Shown here piece after piece: positions 46,329 to 51,328 of a stretch of 51,328 nt of DNA. The translations under genes were made by a program, and so were the position numbers. Source of the stretch: Lysobacterales bacterium (GTDB lineage: Bacteria; Pseudomonadota; Gammaproteobacteria; Xanthomonadales; SZUA-36); contig JABDPJ010000011.1 in the NCBI GenBank assembly GCA_013042835.1, positions 1 through 51,328 on the forward strand, read 5' to 3'. The notes under the pieces were generated by a model. That model ran no database searches. It was not told the DNA's origin and saw only the letters and a program-made list of their open reading frames with translations. The stretch's first letter is position 1, and each line of letters begins with the position of its first letter.

Positions 46329-48404
46329 ATGAAATACAAATTGACCATTGCCCTGACAGCCGCCATTGGTCTTACCGGCTGTCAACAGGAATCCGAACAG
46401 GCCACCATTGCCCAACAACCCGAGGCGGCCCCCGCTCCCGCGGTGGTAGAGCTCAGCAGCGGAATCGACCAATCCGGATTCGATGAATCCGTGCGTCCCC
46501 AGGACGATTTCTTCGCCTATGTCAACGGCGCCTGGGTTAACAGTACCGAGATTCCGTCGGACAAGGCGCGTTGGGGCACCTTTGACGCACTTGGCGAACA
46601 GTCGCAGAGAGACGTACGCACGCTCGTTGAAGAGGTCAGCGCCACCGAAGATGTCGCTGCCGGAACACCTACCCAGAAGATTCGTGATTTCTACAATTCC
46701 TACATGGACGCCGAAGCTGCAACCGCGAGAGGTGTCAGCGCAATCCAGGAAGACCTGGATGCCATAGCCGCCATCGAGGATCTGGACGGGCTGTATCGCG
46801 CTTTCAGTAACCTGGCGGTCTACGGTGTCGACACGCCGATCGGTATCGGTATCTTCTCCGACATGAAGGACCCGGACGTCAATGCGATTTACGTCGTACA
46901 GGCGGGCCTTACCCTGCCCGACCGCGATTATTACCTCAATGACGATGAGCAGTTTGTCAAGGGACGTCAGCTCTACCTGGATTACGCTACCAGCGTCTTT
47001 GACCTGGCCGGTTATGCAGATGGAGCAGATCGTGCTGAGCGCCTGCTGGCGCTGGAAACCCGGCTCGCAGAAGTCATGTGGACCAAGGAGGAAAACCGCG
47101 ATTGGAGCAAGCGCTACAATCCGATGAACCTGGACCAGTTGAATGAAATGGCGCCGCAGATCAACTGGGCGCTTGGATTTGAAACCGCCCAGATTCCTAC
47201 CAGTTCACAGTTCCTGGTTTCACAGCCCAGCTTTTTCGAAGCCGCCGGCCCGATCATTGCCGAAACTCCGCTGGAGACCTGGAAAGACTATTTGAGCTTC
47301 CAGACCATCAGCGAGTTCTCACCTGTGCTGGGTGATCAATTCGCCGAATTGTCGTTCAACTTCTTCCGCAAGGGACTCTCCGGCGTAGATAAGCAGGAAC
47401 CCCGCTGGAAGCGCGCTGTGGATGCAGTCAACGGCAACATGGGTGAACTGTTGGGTCAGCTTTACGTTGAGAAGCACTTCCAGGCCGAATCCAAGCAGCG
47501 CATGGATGTCATGATCCAGAACCTGATAAAGGCCTACGAGGCTTCCATCCTCGAACTGGAATGGATGAGCGAGGAGACCAAGCAGCAAGCGCTGGACAAA
47601 CTGCATAAATTCACGCCGAAAATCGGTTACCCCGACAAGTGGATAGACTACAGCAACCTCGAGATCGTCGAGGGAGATTTGTTGACTAACGTCAAAAACG
47701 GCGCGGTTTTTGCCTACAACCGCGAAATTGACAAGCTCGACAAACCGGTCGACAAAACCGAATGGGGCATGACGCCTCAGACCGTCAACGCCTATTACAA
47801 CCCGGTCTGGAATGAAATCGTCTTCCCCGCTTCCATACTGCAGCCGCCATTCTTTAACGTGCATGCTGACGATGCCGCCAACTACGGTGGAATCGGCGCC
47901 GTCATAGGCCATGAGATCGGCCATGGTTTCGATGACTCGGGACGGCGTTTTGACGGTGACGGCGTATTGAGGGACTGGTGGACCGAAGAGGACACCACCA
48001 AGTTTGACGAGCGCAAGAACAAGCTGGCAGCACAATACGAAGGTTATGAAGTCGTCGACGGACTGACCATTAATGGCCAGTTCACCTCCGGTGAGAACAT
48101 CGGTGATCTCGGTGGCCTGAGCATTGCCTACCTGGCTTACAGGATGTCGCTGAATGGTGAAGAGGCTCCCGTGATTGACGGCTGGACCGGCGACCAGCGC
48201 TTCTTCCTGGGCTGGGCGCAGGTCTGGCGCTCCAAAGCGCGTGACGAGGAATTGAAGCGCCGCCTGACGGTCGATCCGCATTCACCGCCCAGATTCCGCG
48301 CCAACGGCGCGGCGGTCAACGTACCGGCATTCTATGAGGCTTTTGACGTAAACGAAGGTGACGGCATGTACCTGCCACCGGAAGAAAGAGTCAGGATCTG
48401 GTAA
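46329..48404 (+). CDS. pepO: M13-family (PepO/neprilysin-like) lipoprotein zinc metallopeptidase
   Basis: 691-residue peptidase with a lipoprotein signal peptide (LTGC, lipid-bearing C18). The N-terminal domain starts VRPQDDFFAYVNGAWV. The zinc site is HEIGH at 528-532 in VIGHEIGHGFDDSGRRFDG, with the third ligand in GENIGDLGG near residue 588, and YLPPEERVRIW at the C-terminus is the usual end. It probably acts on small peptides in the periplasm. AAGGA precedes the ATG, and a terminator follows. Confidence 0.95.
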   Translation: MKYKLTIALTAAIGLTGCQQESEQATIAQQPEAAPAPAVVELSSGIDQSGFDESVRPQDDFFAYVNGAWVNSTEIPSDKARWGTFDALGEQSQRDVRTLVEEVSATEDVAAGTPTQKIRDFYNSYMDAEAATARGVSAIQEDLDAIAAIEDLDGLYRAFSNLAVYGVDTPIGIGIFSDMKDPDVNAIYVVQAGLTLPDRDYYLNDDEQFVKGRQLYLDYATSVFDLAGYADGADRAERLLALETRLAEVMWTKEENRDWSKRYNPMNLDQLNEMAPQINWALGFETAQIPTSSQFLVSQPSFFEAAGPIIAETPLETWKDYLSFQTISEFSPVLGDQFAELSFNFFRKGLSGVDKQEPRWKRAVDAVNGNMGELLGQLYVEKHFQAESKQRMDVMIQNLIKAYEASILELEWMSEETKQQALDKLHKFTPKIGYPDKWIDYSNLEIVEGDLLTNVKNGAVFAYNREIDKLDKPVDKTEWGMTPQTVNAYYNPVWNEIVFPASILQPPFFNVHADDAANYGGIGAVIGHEIGHGFDDSGRRFDGDGVLRDWWTEEDTTKFDERKNKLAAQYEGYEVVDGLTINGQFTSGENIGDLGGLSIAYLAYRMSLNGEEAPVIDGWTGDQRFFLGWAQVWRSKARDEELKRRLTVDPHSPPRFRANGAAVNVPAFYEAFDVNEGDGMYLPPEERVRIW

Positions 48405-48427
48405 CGGTAGCCAGTCTGACAATGAGT

Positions 48428-48456
48428 GAAAACGGTCGCATTTTGCGGCCGTTTTC
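48428..48456 (+). terminator. Rho-independent terminator after pepO
   Basis: GAAAACGG (48428-48435) pairs with CCGTTTTC (48449-48456) around a short GC stem and TTTT loop, 23 bp after the pepO stop. The A-rich/T-rich arms could work in both directions. Confidence 0.75.
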
Positions 48457-48522
48457 ATATCATGATCAAAGAATATGAATTTCCTTGCGACCCTTTGGCG
48501 AAGCAATGCGTCCTACTGAACG

Positions 48523-49104
48523 ATGAAGGCACCCGGTTTTGACATGGATCTTGACCAACTGACGCTGGCCGGCGCCAGGCGTGGCGATTTGCGTGCCTGC
48601 GAAAAAATCTACCGCAAGTTCCATGGCCGAGCATTCACGGTCGCGGTACGTATTTGCAGGTGCCGTGAATTGGCCCAGGACGTAACCCAGGAAGCCTTTA
48701 TATCCGCGTTCAAACGCATCCACCAGTTCCGCGGTGATGCCCCTTTCTGGGGGTGGTTACGCCGCGTGATTGTCAACCATGCCATCAGTGCACTGCGCAG
48801 GTTGCCGCGTCACGACGCGGTTGAACTGGAGGACTACATGGCACCGCGCGCCGGCGACCAGGAAGGCCTGGGCCATTGCATGGACCTGGAACAGGCGCTT
48901 GGACAATTGTGTGATGAAGACCGCATGGTGGTCTGGTTACACGATGTCGAAGGCTACAAACACCGGGAAATAGCCTCTCTGGTGGGCAAAACAGAAAGTT
49001 ACTCCAAGACCCGGCTTAACCGGGCACGCAGAAAATTAAGGGATTTGATCTCGGGTGCCGAAGAGGCCATTCCCCTCAACAGAACATCGAACGCGACAGC
49101 GTAA
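48523..49104 (+). CDS. ECF-type RNA polymerase sigma factor
   Basis: 193-residue sigma-70-family protein. Region 2 reads ACEKIYRKFHGRAFTVAVRICRCRELAQDVTQEAFISAFKRIHQFRG, and region 4 reads LGQLCDEDRMVVWLHDVEGYKHREIASLVGKTESYSKTRLNRARRKLRDL. There is no region 1 or 3, so it is an ECF sigma. The start may be ATG 48523 or ATG 48544 (MDLDQLT); neither has a clear ribosome binding site. The next two genes follow with 10 and 20 bp gaps and look like its regulators or targets. Confidence 0.93.
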   Translation: MKAPGFDMDLDQLTLAGARRGDLRACEKIYRKFHGRAFTVAVRICRCRELAQDVTQEAFISAFKRIHQFRGDAPFWGWLRRVIVNHAISALRRLPRHDAVELEDYMAPRAGDQEGLGHCMDLEQALGQLCDEDRMVVWLHDVEGYKHREIASLVGKTESYSKTRLNRARRKLRDLISGAEEAIPLNRTSNATA

Positions 49105-49114
49105 AGAGAGCGAC

Positions 49115-49669
49115 ATGACCGCAAACGAACAATGGAAGCACACTACATCCGACCCGCTCGGCCTCAGCAATCTCGAGCCCGTCGAACCCGGCTATGACGG
49201 TTGGGCGGAGATCGAGTCTGCATTGAAGAACCACCAGGATAAAAAGCGCAGATGGCGCCGCGCCGGCGGCTGGATGGCCCTCGCCGCAAGCCTGGTACTC
49301 GTGTTCGGTATCACACTGCGTCACAGCGAAGATGGCACCTCTTCTGAACCGCGTACAACTTCAGTTGCGACGCAAACGGCAAATACCGCGTCTGTACCGG
49401 TGCAAGACAACATCAATGAGCTGATAGGTATTTCTCAGAACATGGAAGAACAAGTCAGGAAACTACGCCAGCAAGCCAGCTCCATGCCGGCCGAATCCGC
49501 CGTTTACGTGGCGGAGCTCGAAGACCTGATTGCCCAGGTTGACAGGGAATTGAGCATTGCGCCCGACTCAATCGATCTTTGGGGGCAACGCGTCAACCTG
49601 ATGCTCGACCTGGCGCAAATCTATCAGCAGAAATGGCAGATTGACTATGGCCGAATGGCGTCACTTTGA
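49115..49669 (+). CDS. Probable single-pass membrane anti-sigma factor
   Basis: 184-residue protein with a 50-residue acidic-then-basic cytosolic N-terminus, one membrane helix (about 51-68, GGWMALAASLVLVFGITL) and a periplasmic part containing a coiled coil (about 98-150, NINELIGISQNMEEQVRKLRQQ). The topology and position directly after the ECF gene suggest an anti-sigma factor. The zinc-binding HxxxCxxC of ZAS-type anti-sigmas is absent. AGAGAG precedes the ATG at 49115; a longer reading into the sigma gene is rejected. Confidence 0.75.
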   Translation: MTANEQWKHTTSDPLGLSNLEPVEPGYDGWAEIESALKNHQDKKRRWRRAGGWMALAASLVLVFGITLRHSEDGTSSEPRTTSVATQTANTASVPVQDNINELIGISQNMEEQVRKLRQQASSMPAESAVYVAELEDLIAQVDRELSIAPDSIDLWGQRVNLMLDLAQIYQQKWQIDYGRMASL

Positions 49670-49689
49670 TTTTTACGAGGCACTTTGCA

Positions 49690-51012
49690 ATGAAAATTAA
49701 CACCATCCCGATCCTTGCCGCAGCGCTCGTGCTGCTAGCTTCAAGCACCCCGCTCATGGCCGATGGCGAAAAAGAAGCAGCGGAAAAAGCGCAGGCGGAA
49801 GAACTGCAACTCAAGGCAGAGTATGAAGAAGCGATAACCCAAGCCGAACAGGAACGGCAAGCAGCGGAGGCCTCCCTGCACAAAGCCCGGGAGCAACTCC
49901 AACAGGCCGCTGAGCAACGCCACAAGGCAGAGCTAAGCAGCCAGGAAGCACGCGCCACACAACAGGCTGAAATGGAAAAAATGCACGAGGAATTGAACCG
50001 TGCCCGCAGGCAATTGCGCGAAACTTCCCGCGAAATCGCCCGCGTCAACCGTGAAGTGGCACTGGCACGCGCAGAACGGGTCGCACCACGGGCTGCAACA
50101 GGCAGGAGCAATCGTCCCGTGATCGGCGTGATTCTTGGCGATGCCGACGACATTGGCATCAAGGTACTCGGGGTTTCACCGGATGGCCCGGCCGAGCAGG
50201 CCGGTATCGAACCGGGTGATGTCATCGTTGCATTGGGTGGACAGGCACTCGCCGCCATCGACGAGGAAGGCAATGCACGTGGCGGATTGAATATCGCGCT
50301 GAAGGAAATCGCGGCCGGCGAACCGGTCATCGTAGCTGTTGAACGTGGCGACCAGACCCTGGATTTCACCGTGGTGCCGGAAGTACGCGAACCGCTGACC
50401 TGGAAGACCGTGACCCGGTTTCCGTCAGCACCGGCTGCACCCGCCGAGCCAGGTGAAGTTATTACGATTGAACGCATCGTCGTCCCTGAAATCGACACCG
50501 AGGCGATCACCGAACAGATTGAGCAACTTCGCGTGGAGATTGATGAGCGGCGCGCACTGATGGAGGCGGAAAGGTCTAACCATGAAACACACGAATACGA
50601 ATTTGAATTCCATGATCTGTCTGAGTTGGGTGACTTCGCCCTGCATGACGCGAACATATGGTTCGGCCTGCCCTTGACGCGGGGCCTGCAACTGGCAGAG
50701 ATCGACCCGGGCCTGGGTGAATATTTCAAGACGGACCGCGGTGTGCTGGTTCTGAAAGCCCGGGACGGCAATGAACTGCAACTGCAGTCTGGTGACGTCA
50801 TCCTGCAGGTTGGCGAGACCGAGGTTGATTCACCCGCAGAATTCATGCGCAGCCTGCGTGATTACGAGTCCGGCGATGAGTTCGAAATTGCCATCAAGCG
50901 CAAGCGTAAGGACCGGGTGCTGAAAACCATCATGCCGGAACGCCGCACCAGTTTCCTGGCGCCTCTGGATGGTAAGGCCATCACATTCAGGATTCGCGAC
51001 CATTCAGATTGA
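49690..51012 (+). CDS. Periplasmic coiled-coil protein with two PDZ domains
   Basis: 440-residue protein with a signal peptide (MKINTIPILAAALVLLASSTPLMA), a long coiled coil (about 25-135, Glu/Ala/Gln-rich), a first PDZ domain (about 143-230, PVIGVILGD...AEQAGIEPGDVIVALGGQAL), a linker with another helix and a second PDZ (about 335-420, LQSGDVILQVGETEVDSPAEFMRSLRD). No protease catalytic triad is present. It resembles HtrA/DegQ PDZ modules without the protease. GAGG precedes the ATG. It may sense or scaffold envelope stress with the ECF/anti-sigma pair; that is inference. Confidence 0.85.
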   Translation: MKINTIPILAAALVLLASSTPLMADGEKEAAEKAQAEELQLKAEYEEAITQAEQERQAAEASLHKAREQLQQAAEQRHKAELSSQEARATQQAEMEKMHEELNRARRQLRETSREIARVNREVALARAERVAPRAATGRSNRPVIGVILGDADDIGIKVLGVSPDGPAEQAGIEPGDVIVALGGQALAAIDEEGNARGGLNIALKEIAAGEPVIVAVERGDQTLDFTVVPEVREPLTWKTVTRFPSAPAAPAEPGEVITIERIVVPEIDTEAITEQIEQLRVEIDERRALMEAERSNHETHEYEFEFHDLSELGDFALHDANIWFGLPLTRGLQLAEIDPGLGEYFKTDRGVLVLKARDGNELQLQSGDVILQVGETEVDSPAEFMRSLRDYESGDEFEIAIKRKRKDRVLKTIMPERRTSFLAPLDGKAITFRIRDHSD

Positions 51013-51020
51013 AATTGGAT

Positions 51021-51042
51021 ACCTGCGGGGCCGCCCGCAGGT
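51021..51042 (+). terminator. Hairpin after the PDZ gene
   Basis: ACCTGCGG pairs with CCGCAGGT (51021-51042), eight bases after the stop, followed by a weak T-run (TTTCCCT). Confidence 0.55.
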
Positions 51043-51101
51043 TTCCCTCACTACTCTAGGCTATAATCGCTGCTCCCGTTACTGCGGACAGAATCTCGAA
51101 T

Positions 51102-51188
51102 ATGAAAAGTGCCATCAACTGGTTTGAAATCCCGGCGACCGATTTTGATCGGGCCGTGCGTTGCCTCCACTATGTCTGCCAAGCCTGA
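51102..51188 (+). pseudogene. Truncated N-terminus of a VOC (glyoxalase)-family gene
   Basis: 28 codons beginning MKSAINWFEIPATDFDRAVR, the standard start of VOC-family proteins (usually continuing FYE...). After Arg20 the match stops and a stop codon follows eight codons later. The rest of the gene (over 90 codons) is missing, so this is a remnant joined to unrelated sequence. Confidence 0.7.
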
Positions 51189-51255
51189 CTCCGTAGAGTC
51201 GATCCTCCACGCATTATTCGCCGACCTCTGCAGCGCGTTGGCCAAGGACGCATAA
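51172..51255 (+). other. 27-codon open reading, possible 3' remnant of another gene
   Basis: Reads [20 protein letters not shown] followed by SALAKDA and stop, overlapping the VOC remnant in another frame and ending five bases before rimO. The helical pattern could be the C-terminal end of a lost gene fused to the VOC start by a deletion. No family is recognised; it may be meaningless. Confidence 0.3.
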
Positions 51256-51260
51256 AGATC

Positions 51261-51328
51261 ATGAACAACCCAAAAGTCGGTTTTGTCAGCCTTGGATGCC
51301 CCAAGGCGCTGGTGGATTCCGAGCGCAT
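51261..51328 (+). CDS. rimO: Ribosomal protein S12 methylthiotransferase RimO (partial, 5' end)
   Basis: The first 22 codons read [20 protein letters not shown] followed by ER, which matches the start of RimO ([19 protein letters not shown] in E. coli), a radical-SAM enzyme modifying Asp88 of S12. The first Fe-S cysteine (C13) is present. The gene continues beyond the window. No clear ribosome binding site is seen (AAAGATC before the ATG). Confidence 0.88.

Noticed and set aside
47319-48281. 320-codon open reading antisense to pepO
   Set aside because: It is in a mirror frame of a well-supported M13 peptidase gene and has no recognisable domain or ribosome binding site.
49593-50846. 417-codon Ser/Arg-rich open reading antisense to the PDZ gene
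   Set aside because: Its composition (Ser, Arg, Ala runs) is that of a shadow frame of a GC-rich coding sequence, and the opposite strand encodes clear PDZ domains.

Overview
The window is a dense stretch of chromosome from a free-living, aerobically respiring gammaproteobacterium; the species cannot be named from the sequence. The evidence is the gene content (cbb3 oxidase, SdhE/YgfX, YgfZ, Kdo/lipid A genes, Lol system, RNase E, GreB, a GacA/UvrY-type regulator) and the block comEC-exbB-exbD-msbA-lpxK-kdsB. Almost all the DNA is ordinary coding sequence. There are no insertion sequences, prophages or CRISPR arrays. The unusual material lies in a few intergenic repeat tracts and in a few atypical genes.

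Region 1 (1-11742, minus strand) is respiratory. In transcription order it holds an SDHAF4-like assembly factor, sdhC, sdhD, sdhA, sdhB, sdhE and ygfX, then ccoN, ccoO, ccoQ, ccoP, a two-helix membrane protein, ccoG, a short ccoH-like gene and ccoI (cut by the window edge). Complex II, its flavinylation factors, the cbb3 terminal oxidase and its copper/assembly proteins thus sit together. Divergent from it is ygfZ, a folate-dependent Fe-S maintenance factor.

Region 2 (12779-28596, minus strand) holds a methyltransferase, ispG, pgsA, uvrC, a low-molecular-weight phosphatase, kdsB, lpxK, msbA, exbD, exbB, comEC, lolD, a lolC-type permease and rluC: isoprenoid, phospholipid, lipid A and lipoprotein export functions. 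A 69-bp hairpin array lies between comEC and exbB, and a 261-bp element with inverted ends lies between uvrC and pgsA.

Region 3 (28597-35000) contains rne on the plus strand behind a long structured leader, an orphan GacA/UvrY-like regulator that has lost its phosphoacceptor aspartate, a methyltransferase behind a CRP-like site, a DUF2845 protein, and tRNA-Ser(UGA) followed by a duplicated cassette containing a copy of the tRNA 3' end and terminator.

Region 4 (35141-46229) contains a YccA-like BI-1 protein, serS, lolA, ftsK, trxB, aat, an SRPBCC-GyrI fusion, a rhomboid protease, plsC, a small heat shock protein with a sigma-32-type promoter overlapping the greB stop codon, and greB.

Region 5 (46329-51328, plus strand) contains an M13 lipoprotein peptidase, an ECF sigma factor, a probable anti-sigma protein, a periplasmic double-PDZ protein, remnants of a VOC-family gene, and the first codons of rimO.
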